This document shows, piece by piece, positions 1 to 9,887 of a DNA stretch of 24,948 nt (positions within the stretch are counted from its first letter, which is position 1; each line of letters opens with the position of its first letter). The translations under genes and the position numbers were made by a program. The notes under the pieces were generated by a model. That model saw nothing but the letters and a program-made list of their open reading frames with translations. It searched no databases and was not told the DNA's origin. Origin of the DNA: Willaertia magna (lineage: Eukaryota > Heterolobosea > Eutetramitea > Acrasida > Naegleriidae); contig CADWAF010002107.1 in NCBI GenBank assembly GCA_902984215.1, positions 1 through 24,948 of the forward strand. Reading direction: 5' to 3'.

Positions 1-463
1 CTATTCGTTTAATAATATTTTCAATATTAATAGATATATTTTTATCTATAAAACCTATACTAAAATGAGATAAAACCAAAAATAGATTAGAATTTTGATC
101 ATTAATATCATTATAATAATTTAATAAACTATCTTCTTCGGAATCAAAAGAGCTTTCGTTTTCTTTGTAAAAATTATTATCTCTTTGATATTCTAAATAA
201 TTAATTTTTTCTTCTAATTTTCTTTTCAATTCTGAATGTTCGGAATCAAGTTCTTCTTGTTATTGTTCAAAACCACCAATATCTTCATATTCTTTTGATT
301 GATTAAATTTTTTTTGTTGTTGTTTAAAACCACCAATGTATTCATTTTCTTCTTTTGTTTGTTCAATTGTGTTCTTAACAGAAAAACCTTGCTAAAGATT
401 GTTGTTTCGCTGATATTCTATTAGATTCAATAGATTCTTGAACACTCTTCTTTCATTAGGCAT
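1..463 (-). CDS. N-terminus of tnp2-type transposase (element 1), partial
   Basis: The reading frame starts at the ATG at 463-461 and runs off the left edge of the window. About 154 residues are visible, open only with TAG and TAA read as Gln (one TAG near 393, one TAA near 260). The protein is Gln/Glu/Lys-rich, with two GGF-type repeats (YIGGFKQQQ, DIGGFEQQQ), a charged coiled-coil-like stretch and an acidic SFDSEEDSLL patch. It resembles the N-terminal part of the transposase pseudogene at 6804-9075: RRVFKNL against RKVFNNF near the start, a shared acidic region, and then NLFLVLSHFS...KNIS against YYNYFHFLLNF...TNKK. It is divergent from gene A, the same arrangement as in element 2. The catalytic region lies outside the window, so the identity rests on this homology and position. 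Confidence 0.6.
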
Positions 464-654
464 TTTTTTTAATCAAATAAAAATAAATTTTTTTTTTAAC
501 GAATTTTTTTATTCAATTTCCTTATAAGGTTAAAATCCCTACATAACACCTTATATATAAAGCTAAGGTGCTAAATAAAGGCGCGCATATCAATTATTTA
601 AATTTGAGCGCGAAAAAAAAATTAATAATTTTTAATTAAAAAAAATAACTCAAC
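464..654. promoter_or_regulatory. Divergent promoter between transposase and gene A
   Basis: This 191-bp gap separates two divergent starts and is unusually structured for AT-rich DNA. It holds a perfect 10-bp palindrome CCTTATAAGG (520-529, CArG-box shape) and an inverted repeat CACCTTA/TAAGGTG (547-553 and 564-570). It also holds two GC islands: GCGCGC at 581-586 and GCGCGAAA at 608-615, the reverse complement of TTTCGCGC, which fits the E2F consensus TTTSSCGC. That site ends about 40 bp before the gene A ATG. Regulatory function is inferred from position and motif only. Confidence 0.5.
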
Positions 655-2916
655 ATGAACAATAACTATACGTCTGTTAATTCTTCTAATAACAGATCAT
701 CCACAAGTGCTTCCAATAATGGTTTTAGATTTAATGTTAATGAAACATCTGTTAGTAACAATAGAAATAGTCAAACATCTGGTTTCAACAATACCTATAG
801 AAATCAAAGAACATCATCTACTAGTACCGGAACATCATCTACTAGTACTGAAACATCATTTACTAGTACCGAAACAATAAGAAACAATCAAACAACATAT
901 GGTGCTTCTAACAATAACCGTAGAAACAATCAAACAAGTGATTCTAATAACTCAAGTGTTTATAATAGTTCCGTTAATTCTTTGAATAACAAATCATCAA
1001 CAAGTGCTTCTAATAACCGTTTTATAGCTAATTAAACAACATCATCTACTAATCAAGCAATTGATACTTCATCTAATAGAAACAGCTTTAGTTATACTAG
1101 TGAAATGCCAATGTCTAGAAAGCAACATTGGAAAAATACATTACCTCTTTATAATCACATTAAAAGAACAAAATATCCATTACGCTCAAGAACTGATGTT
1201 TCTTTCAATAATAGTTCTAATTACAATAGTGGTTCTTTAAACACTAATGAATTGAAAAGATCAATTGGTAATTCTTCAAACACCAATCAATTGAAAAGAA
1301 CAAAATATTCATCACGCTCAAGAACTGATGCTTCTCTTAACAACAGTTTTAATTACAATAGTGGTTCTTCAAACATGAATCAATTGGTTAAAAGAGTTAA
1401 AAAAAGTTTTGAATTTTATGAAGCACCGCAGCTTGATATTAATATACAAAATAATTTAATTCTTAATGGTGACGTTACAACTATTGATTATACATTCAAA
1501 CCTAGTCCTTTTGATCACAATAATTTCAGTAAATATTTTAAAGATATATTATCAAAAGAGGTACCACAGAAACAACAAATAAACGTAAATGATTTAACTA
1601 CTTACCGTGGTCAGAATGTGATTTTAAAAGATTAAAAAAAAGTTTTTTATTTTAGAATGAACAATAATAAATTTGTAAAATGGGTAGAAAAGCCAAAGAA
1701 ACCTTATTATAAAAGACCAGTGTATCAATTACCAACAGATTTATTAGAAAGAAATGCAACATATTCAAAATCAAAGGATTTACATAATTATTATAATGAT
1801 GTAAATAAGATTTTGAGGTGAGGATTTTTTGAACAGAAAAATTTTGATTTTCTGTATGGTGTATTTAATCAACTTTATAGATCCCAACCAAAATTTGTTA
1901 AAAGCTTTCCTTAAAAAGTTTACGAACTTTTCAAACTACTCTGTATTAGAAACTTTAGAGTGATTTGTGACAGTGAAACATTTGATGCTTTTTTTGTTGC
2001 TGCAACAAATTATCAATATCCATTAGACAACTTAGCTACTGGGCTAATGATTAATGTACTTAAAGATATTAATCTAAGAAAACAGACAAAGTTCTTTAAT
2101 TTGGATGTTTATAGACCTATAATTATATTTAAAACAAAGCTTTTCAGAAGCAACAACAACAAACCATTAGTTGAAAAGACAAGAAATTATCTTTATTTTA
2201 GATTGTTAAATTGTTTAATATTTAGAAATAGATTTATTACTGATTTATCTAAAACATATGAAGATTTTGTAAACACTTTGAAAGAAAATATCAAAACTCA
2301 GGGATTTCAAGATTTTAAATTTGTATTACCTAATATTTTGGGCTCCTATATCGTTACAAGAGGTTTTAATCTTAGAAAAAGAATTCAAACAGAGTATATG
2401 GAAAAAAGTGAATTTTTAGAGTTTACTAAGAATATTTTATGCATTGATTTATATGGTAATTTACCAGTTCTTATATCAATGATAAATTCAAAGAAAAAAG
2501 AATCAAACATTAGATTCAATGTTGACTATAGTCATGATCCTGAATATGGTATTATTGAAGTTCCTGTCTTTGATGAAAAAAAGCTGTATAACTGTAATGA
2601 ACTTTATCAGTTATTAATAATTAACATGACTTTCAATCCCAACTTAGTCGACGAAGACAAAAGCGAGTACAATAAAGAACCTCGTAGTTCTAAGTTGTCT
2701 CTTGTTTGTTGGACATGCGCTGAACTTCTTGTGAGATATAATAATTTAGTAACAAATTTTAAAGATTACATTTATACTCATTTTCTCCCCTATTACTTGT
2801 ATAATAGAGAATATTATGATAAATACTATGAATTCTTTAAGAGTATTATACAAGATCAGTTCAGTAGATTAGTTAATTGTGAAGCTTTTTATGATATAGA
2901 TATCTGTTTTCAATAA
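655..2916 (+). CDS. Gene A: unknown protein with Asn/Ser/Thr-rich N-terminus, transposon accessory gene
   Basis: One frame runs from ATG 655 to TAA 2914-2916, about 753 codons, if TAA codons at 1033, 1633 and 1912 are read as Gln. One in-frame TGA sits at 1819-1821. Residues 1 to about 240 are low complexity (Asn/Ser/Thr, with TSSTSTETS repeats and two KRTKY...SRSRTD repeats). The rest is an ordinary mixed-composition domain ending in a Tyr/Phe-rich region (YYLYNREYYDKYYEFF) and DIDICFQ. It is homologous to the decayed copies at 9888-11806 and 21567-22371, for example FNQLYRSQPKFVKSFP against FNKLYKRNRDFIKNLP, and TRGFNLRKRIQ against TQGLNLRYLIQ. The TGA falls within one residue of a Trp (TGG) in copy 2. 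With TAA as Gln the frame would continue to TGA 2971-2973, overlapping the gene B ATG. An alternative is two proteins, 655-1635 and one starting at ATG 1657. I recognise no family; it may be a transposition partner. Confidence 0.72.
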
Positions 2917-2969
2917 AATTGTAAGTATTCCTTCCAGTTAACTACACTTTTAAAACTTTGTGTTAAAAA

Positions 2970-5144
2970 ATGAATAAACAAGATATTGAACCAAGAAGAA
3001 GTACTAGAGTAAGAAAATTAATGGTTAGCCAATCCGAAAAGAGATTAGAAGAAATTGAACAATAAAGATTAGTTAAGAAGTTGTTAAAGGAAAAGCAAGA
3101 TGAACAACAAGTAGAAACTGATTATTTTTCTTCCTCTTCAGAAGAAGATTCTTTATTTGCAAGAAAGAAAAGAAAGAAAACAACAAGTGAAAAACAAATT
3201 ATTCCGAGTGTTTTATTAGATGAAAAACCAATAGTTATTGATGAAACTAATGATAGTTCAGATAAAACTCTAAAAGTATTGATTGAGAGTGATAATCATT
3301 TACCAACAAAAACTAAAACAACATTGACATTCGCAAGAAAGAAATTAACACCTACCAAACAATTGACTACTGCAACTAAACCTAATAAAGAAGGACAAAA
3401 ATCAGAAGTAAATGAAACCCAAAAAGAAAGTAAAGATGGTCAAGAAGAAGATGATGATGTTCAAGATTTTTCTGAACCTATTTCAAATGAAAATGTAAAG
3501 AACAGAACAAGAATTAAATTGAATATATTTAAAGATAAAGTTGTAATAAAAGTAGAAACAATGTTTTTATTTCAAGTATTTAGCAAAGACATTGAAGAAT
3601 TGTATAATAATGTACAATTATTTTATAAGTTTTTGATTGAAATTAAACAAAAGAAAAAAAGCAAATTTAAACCAAAGGCAATAAATTGGATTAAAGTTAT
3701 TTGTTACATTTTTAATTATCTTAGAATCAAGAAGAAAGAAAGTTATTTAAGTTGTATTAGTAATATTAAGACCTCGGATTTAAATAATTATATTAAATCC
3801 TTAAAAGATGAACAATTATCAATTTGGATTGTTATAATGAAAAAGTTTATTGGAATATTAATTTTAATTAAATTTTTTAAATCAAATGAAATATTAAACA
3901 TGTTAAACACTTTAAAAATAGAAGTAGATGATGAAGTTTCAATTTCAATTAATATTAAGGAACAGAAATTTGATGAGATAACAAAAGAAATATTTCTTAA
4001 TTACTTCGAAGAAGGAAAAAGAGATTTATTGTTTGGTAGTTATGTTATTGGAAAGGGTAAAGTATTATCTGTTGAAGAAGAAAGAAAATGCACTATAGGA
4101 AATATTACTTACAATCACAAGTTAGACCAAGTAATTGAACTCGAGCTTGGTGAAAAAGAGTTATCATTTAATTGTAGCTCTTTATTTAAGTACAATAACA
4201 TATTAAACAATAACACAAAAAACAAAAGCACAACAACAACAAAAAAACCTGCTAAAACAACAAAGAAATTTGCTGAAAAAAGAAAGTACCCGATTTTTAG
4301 ACAACAAAGTTTAGTTTGTATTCCATCATCCTCAAAAGAAAAGCCTCTATTTTTTATTGCTCTTATATTACCCCAAGTATTACCTTCCTCTTTAGAAGGT
4401 AATTCAAGAATAAATATGTCAGAAGAACTACTTTTATCAACTTCTTTTGGAAAAGACAATTTTTTAATGTCTTTTCCAGAATTAGATAATTTAGATGACA
4501 CTTTTACTTTAGAAAGAGGTAGTGATTTATTAGATGTAGCTGCATTCTATAAAAAGAAATGTACTTTATTAGAAATCAAGTACAAGGAATGTATTGAAAT
4601 AATTAATAATTTTAATAGATTGTGGACTAATATTAAAGATTGGGAACTCTCAAGTAAAAAATTACTAAAGAAAAACCTTGAACGGTTGGATTATTACAAA
4701 GTGAAAGAATATTCTAATTTCTATCACAAATTTGAGAGTAGAAGAGTTTTAAGCCTTAGTAACACAGATTTAAAGCTTTTATTTGAGAAGAAGCATTACA
4801 AAAGATGTATATTTATCGTCTATCGTTTATTTAACAAGCAATTTAATACATGTGAAGATTTACAGAACAGATTAAATTATGACTAAAAATTTGAAATGTT
4901 TACCATTTGTTTCAAACTTGAAACAATGGAAGCAGAAAGCAGAAATAAGACATTTAATAAGCTTTTAATGATATATGTTGCTAATTGTAGAAAGAACTTA
5001 TTACAAAAGGTTGAATATGACAAGAAGAAAGAAGAAGTTTTAAAAGTTTAAAGATTACAAAAACGTAGAATTGCAAAGAATTTAGAGAAACAAGATGATA
5101 AGAAAGAGGAAGAGGAAGAGGAAGAGAACTTTAAGGATGAGTAA
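2970..5144 (+). CDS. Gene B: unknown charged, coiled-coil-like protein, transposon accessory gene
   Basis: The start is ATG 2970 after an A-run. The frame is open to TAA 5142-5144 (about 724 residues) with TAA codons at 3063, 4884 and 5049 read as Gln. The N-terminal 180 residues are acidic and basic low complexity (SSSSEEDS, KKRKKTTSEK, GQEEDDDVQD), as in a nuclear protein. A conserved Lys/Ile-rich domain follows, then a Thr/Lys linker (TTTTKKPAKTTKK), a second conserved block (YKKKCTLLEIKYKECIEII, KKHYKRCIFIVYRLF), and a very charged C-terminus with a run of Glu before KDE. Decayed homologues lie at 11888-13918 and 22449-23862. All three recognisable proteins end at a TAA; with TAA as Gln, this one would run on through non-conserved sequence to TGA 5358-5360. 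It follows gene A with an ATGA-type overlap. No family is recognised; binding of nucleic acid is a guess from composition. Confidence 0.75.
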
Positions 5145-5221
5145 TCTATTACTTTTTTATTGCTTTAAAATTTGTATATAATTTGTTTATACAAATTGTG
5201 GTTTGGGTTTTTGGTGCTTTA

Positions 5222-5300
5222 TAGGACATTGTGTTTTTTTTCACGAGTTTTTAGGACATTGTGTTTTTTTTACAGATTTTTAGGACATTGTGTTTTTTTT
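5222..5300. repeat. Three tandem TAGGACATTGTGT-T8 units in the A-B 3' region
   Basis: Units at 5222-5241, 5252-5271 and 5281-5300 are identical TAGGACATTGTGT followed by a T-run, spaced 29-30 bp apart between the ends of convergent genes B and E. The two other copies of the element keep weaker versions in the same place (GACATTGCGG and TTAGGACATTATAG near 13985 and 14040, and near 23930 and 23985). Position and conservation suggest a 3'-end or terminator function, or a protein-binding array. Confidence 0.7.
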
Positions 5301-5314
5301 CTTAATAAATTTTT

Positions 5315-5521
5315 TCAGATGTCTGAAAATTTTTCTACCTATTAGGATTCAGTTTTCTGAAAAAATTCTTAAAACGGTTTTTAGTTTGCCGGGTACTTAT
5401 TTAAATATTTATTCTTCCATTCTTCTATTTGCTTTTCAATTTCCTCTTTATTGAAAGAAGATGATTGAGTGGTTAATGGAAAGGAAGAAGTAGATGATGA
5501 TGAATTGTTTTGTTGTGACAT
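5315..5521 (-). CDS. Gene E: small Ser/Gln-rich protein with short helical segment
   Basis: A complete 68-residue reading frame runs from ATG (5521-5519) to TGA (5317-5315). It needs TAA/TAG as Gln at four codons (three TAA, one TAG) and stops at TGA, which makes it one of the clearest signs of the ciliate code here. The N-terminus is Ser/Gln/Thr-rich (MSQQNNSSSSTSS). A charged helix-like segment follows (KEEIEKQIEEWKNKYLNKY) and then a Gln/Phe-rich tail. It converges on gene B and occupies the place that gene D occupies after B'' in element 3. Both are small with a charged helical part, but the sequence similarity is too weak to call them homologues. Function unknown. Confidence 0.65.
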
Positions 5522-5640
5522 TTTTTTTTGATTTTACATGAATGAAATTGATAAGCGAAAGTTGGAGTAAATGATGTGACAAGATGAAAAATGATGAATT
5601 CAAATGAAAAAAGAAAGTGGCGCCAAAATTTTTAATTTCA
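5522..5640 (-). promoter_or_regulatory. Upstream region of gene E with E2F-like site
   Basis: About 100 bp upstream of the gene E start is GGCGCCAAAA (5619-5628). On the other strand it contains TTTGGCGC, an exact fit to the E2F consensus TTTSSCGC. Such GC-rich words are rare in this window, and the other clear match (608-615) is also in a promoter of the same element. Function is inferred. Confidence 0.4.
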
Positions 5641-6803
5641 CAATAGTAAACTGAACTGCATAATAATTTTTTAACAGAATTTAATCCCTTTTTTTATTTA
5701 TTGTTTTAACAAGATAATAAATATCCTCAAGGAGGATAAATTAAATAATTTAATATTTATTTTAAAATTATAAATTTTATTTAAAAAGATTAATAAGGTT
5801 AGTTACATGAAATTAGAATTAATAATAAAATTAATTATTAATTATTGGCACTTTACATTTAGGATTTATTAAAAAACTACAGAATATTGCCTTTGTTCTG
5901 TTTAATGGATTAAATTATTAATGTTTATTGGAAATATTATTTTTTTTTTCAACAGCATTTAATTATAAATTTATATATTCTACACCAAGTAAATTAAGTT
6001 TGCAAAAAGAAGTAAGATATTCAATAAATTCTTTTTATTAAACATTCTATAATCATATTATTAAGCTTTATTTAAAACATTTTAATTATTTTAACAATTA
6101 TTATTTATTTGTTCTTATGTGTGATTTTACAAAATACTTTATAAAACGTTGCAAAAAAAAAATCAATCATAATGATTAATTTTACAAAAAAAAATCAATA
6201 TTTTTATTATTTTCACACTAAAAATAAACTATTTCTTTTAATACAAAACTATTATATTTGTATCATCACTATTTAATAATGATTTTCTTATTAAAAGAAT
6301 ATATTTTCTTTTTTACTTTATCATCCCTGCAATTTCCTGGTCACATAAAAAATGAGTTAATGTGTATCTACTTTTTTTTAATAAAAAAAAATAGCATGCT
6401 CAGCTAAAGATATATAGTATTTTTTTTTGATACACTTAACTAAAATAATGTAAAAATTACATAAAAATGTAGAGGATCATATTGTAATAAAAAAATTAAC
6501 TTAAATTGCCTCCGATTTCTTCTCATCTACTATGGTCTCCCGCCCAAATCATTGTGTTTACTTTACAAAAAATGGACAATTAGCAAATTTAAATTTTTTT
6601 AGTTTTTTTTTGAACTTTTTTTGATAAGTTGAATTTAAACTTAAGACTATGTATATGAGTTTTGTGTTTATTACCACATAGCCAAAGTGTTATTTAACAA
6701 ATAACGGAGGTTCTTGATAAAACTTAAAGAAGGATAACATAACATAGTAGAAAGATTACAAAAAATTACAAAATAATGTTATTGAAATAAAATTAATAAT
6801 TTA
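5641..6803. other. Inter-element AT-rich spacer, no gene seen
   Basis: No convincing coding frame was found on either strand under the ciliate code. The spacer must hold the right end of element 1 and the left end of element 2, but I could not identify terminal inverted repeats or a target-site duplication. Two things stand out: a small hairpin at 5722-5738 and a GC-richer patch CTCCCGCCC around 6537-6545. Confidence 0.5.
5722..5738. repeat. 7-bp inverted repeat (hairpin)
   Basis: TATCCTC (5722-5728), loop AAG, GAGGATA (5732-5738) forms a perfect 7-bp stem with a 3-base loop. It lies about 200 bp upstream of gene E, outside any gene. It could be a terminator, a protein site or part of a transposon end; nothing decides between these. 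Confidence 0.45.
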
Positions 6804-9075
6804 TTAATAATACATATACATATATTTGTAAACACGAATATATTTATTTAGTTGATTATTAAAACTTTTTAACTTAAAAACAGGCATAAAATTATTTAAT
6901 TCATTTCTTTTAATAATTACCACTTGTTCACTATTAATATTTATTTTCTTTTTATACTTAAATTTAATTTCTAAATCATCGTAATATGATATATATTTTA
7001 TATCATTAATACCTTCAAAATAAATCAAATACATATCTTCTGTTTCTACATTAATTACTATATCTTTCATTTTCTTAATTAAAAAGTTATTGATTATTAT
7101 GTATTTTTTTTTGTTGTAATTATGAGGATACTTATATTTATAATAACATAATAAATCATAAAATTGACAACAAAAATCTATACTATTGTTACAAAAGAAA
7201 GTTTTTATTATTCCTTGATTAAACTTTTCAAATAAAAAAGTACTATTTAAAGGGATTGGTCCAAATATATAAGTACACTAAATTAGTTCAGTAATAACAT
7301 GAAAGTTTAGTGTAAAATTATTATTTAAAGAAAATAATAGTTTCAATGTTATAGATATGTCGTTTTGTATTTTTTATAAATTATTTATTTCTACTTTTTC
7401 ATATAAAGAATCAATTAAATTAACAAATTTCATTATATTTTGATACAATTTTCTATCTATTGAAGTACTTTTTAACATTTAAAAGTAATAGTGCATAATA
7501 ATATATGCTTCTATTCTTTTTAATCTACTTTTGCAATCAATTATAGACCTTGATTGTTTTTTGATAAACGAAGGCTATTTTTGTTTTTTTAATAAATTAT
7601 CAAATTCCATTGTTACGTTTGTTGTAAATAATTTTAATATTTTGTAAAAAATTCTCTCATATAAGCAGTGCATATTGTCAAAACTATTTATGTCCATTGG
7701 ATATAAATGTTATTGGTGATTTTGTTTTTAATTATAAAAAAGAAATACATATTTAACTTCTTTCACATTTATCTTATCTCTATCGTTAGGTTATTGGATA
7801 TATTGTTTTTGTTGAATTTAAAGCCTAAATGCTATTCATATTGCAAAAATGATAAAATAAATACCTTAAATTCTTCATATACAATACTTTTGCTCTAGCT
7901 AACAAATCACAAATAAAACAATAAAACAATAAATTTTAAATTTTTTTTCTTTCATCTTTATATATATTCCATTACTCTTTAAATCAATTAACTCTTTATA
8001 AAAGATTTCATAAAAAATGTCTAATTCAATTTTACAAGGCATACTTGGAAATATTATAAACAAAAAATTATTTTCAATTTTTTTCTTTTCAAAAAATTCA
8101 AATTCATTCATTTATATAAATACTAGATAAAAGCTTATTGTAGATTTTTTAAAAAAGCTTATACCATCAATATTTAACGTGAAAAAGTAAGTATTCTTAT
8201 TATTTTTCATAAAATTGTAAATATTATTCCTGTAATTAAAACTATCATATATATCATTTATATATTTATCTGGTTTTTCGTTATTGTAATTATCTTTAAA
8301 ATAATTTAATTTCTTTTTATAATCTTTATAAAAATTAATTTTCATTTCAAGTTGATTAGCAAAAGATCTATAAAAAAAATAATTACAGGCCTTATTGTTA
8401 CAAGAATATATACTATTTTCATTATTAAAAAAATAATCATGACATTTTTTATAATAATAAACTCACATATTTTTTTGAATACCATGGCAAGCAAAATAAT
8501 TTTTTACCGTCAACAAACTTCTAATATCTACTATATCGCTTCTTGAGTAATAATTGTTTATTGTGTTGTCTAATATTTTTTGTAATAATTTAAACAATAG
8601 TTTTATATTCTCAATTAAATATCTTGCTTTTAAAATAAATATTGAAATTTCTGCTATTATTTCTTCTATTTTTTTATTTGTTAATGTACTATTAAAATTA
8701 AGTAAAAAATGAAAGTAGTTATAATATATTGAAGAATTATCACTTACTTTACTTTTTGTATCACTTTCGTTATCAATAAATTAGTCTCTATACTTGTTGT
8801 ATACTCTATTAAAATAATTTCTTTCTCTTTCTAATATATCTATTTCTTCATTTAATTCATCTTCTTCTTCTTCATCGGAATTTTCTTCTGATTCTTTTCT
8901 CTTATTGTTAAATTTTTCTATTTCGTAATAATTTAAACTTCCTAAATGACCAAAAAAAAATCATTTTGATCACTATCTTTAGGTAAAATAAATGTTAACT
9001 AATAAAAATTATTAAATACTTTCCTTTCCCTTTTTAGTTTATTGTATTTTTCTATTTTTTTTGTTTAAATAAAAA
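6804..9075 (-). pseudogene. tnp2-type (CACTA/EnSpm-like) transposase, frameshifted
   Basis: Read on the minus strand with TAA/TAG as Gln, this gives a nearly full-length tnp2-family transposase in several frames. In order: an acidic N-terminus (EEEEDELNEEIDILERER, about 8870-8820); a Cys-containing segment (YYYKKCHDYFF...CNNKAC, about 8460-8390); LNIDGISFFKKS (about 8170), matching the family's 'DGvplFkSS' block; DLLARAKVLYMKN (about 7890), matching the 'D-x-P-A-R-A' block; FDNMHCLYERIFYKIL (about 7670), matching 'iDxMHc...Gv.kkl'; and FHVITEL...FGPIPLNSTFLFEKFN (about 7310-7215), matching 'NvHlLxHL...GPLw..SaF.fEsfN'. Lesions are an in-frame TGA at 8463-8465, a frame change near 7895, another near 7800, and a T-run frame change near 8957. 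The start codon is unclear. It is divergent from C and A', as in element 1. The family is confident by motif order; I have no alignment score. Confidence 0.85.
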
Positions 9076-9309
9076 AAAATGTTTTTATAAATATTTAAAA
9101 ATGGAATGTTTAAATATTTAGGTTTGTTTAATTAAATTCAACTCTTGATTATAAAAAAAATGGTATCAAAAGAAAGCAGTTTTCATGTTTCTTCACTTTT
9201 ACAAGTTCTGATCATAAAATATGAAGAAAAATACTATATATTAACAGCAAACCTAAAGTTTTATTTAGGCCATAATCAATAAATTATAAATTATTTGAAA
9301 ATACATAGA

Positions 9310-9722
9310 ATGTCTAATCCTATTAGATACAAAACAATTACATTAGAAGAAAAAAAAGAACAATTAAAGAACTACACAGAATTGTTATCTTATAAATTGT
9401 TTATTATAGAAAAAGAAAAGAATAAACATATAGTGTTAAATAAACAAAGAATAAATCGTGGCTTATTAATGTTTAAACTTGATGATTATTTGACTTTCAT
9501 GGAAAGATCTTTAAAAATTATGTTGAAGAAAATAATTATTTAATTTATAAGCAGTTCTATTCTTTTAATAAAACTGTCCCTGAGAATAATGTATATGATA
9601 TTAAAAATTATAAATGTATCATTAATATCGATCAAGACATAATAATATTCTTAGTTAAAGAAGAAGATATTTCTTTATCAAAAGTAGAAGAAGAAGTTTA
9701 CGAAGAGTATAGTAATCATTAA
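9310..9722 (+). CDS. Gene C: unknown small protein, with one -1 frame change
   Basis: ATG 9310 opens a charged reading frame (MSNPIRYKTITLEEKKEQLK). At 9510-9516 the sequence T TTA AAA is followed in the -1 frame by NYVEENNYLIYKQFYSFNK, which stays open through an acidic C-terminus (KVEEEVYEEYSNH) to TAA 9720-9722, about 138 residues in total. The +0 frame soon loses protein-like character. This is either a single-base deletion in the A-run or a programmed -1 frameshift; the heptamer has the canonical X XXY YYZ form in the correct phase. No counterpart lies between the transposase and gene A of element 1. The family is not recognised. Confidence 0.5.
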
Positions 9723-9887
9723 TTATCTCCAGTATTCTAATGGCCACTAGAACTAATTCTTAAAAAAAATAAAATACAATAAAAGTAAATATAAAACTAA
9801 TAATATTAAATAATTTATTTTAAAAAAATAAAACAACAACAGTGTATAAAAGTCGTAAAACAAGATTTTTTCATTACAACTTATTAA

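Noticed and set aside
2923..2938. Tiny intron GTAAGTATTCCTTCCAG after gene A
   Set aside because: It is only about 17 nt, lies after the TAA end of homology, and removing it gives no better reading frame.
4115..4501. Open frame of 128 codons on the minus strand
   Set aside because: It is antisense to the conserved part of gene B, with Ser/Leu/Phe-rich shadow composition. Gene B has homologues in two other copies, the antisense frame does not.
6537..6545. CTCCCGCCC as a further E2F site
   Set aside because: It departs from the TTTSSCGC consensus and has no gene start next to it.
7707..7898. Plus-strand open frames at 7707-7898 and 8352-8546
   Set aside because: They are antisense to recognisable tnp2 transposase blocks and have no protein character of their own.
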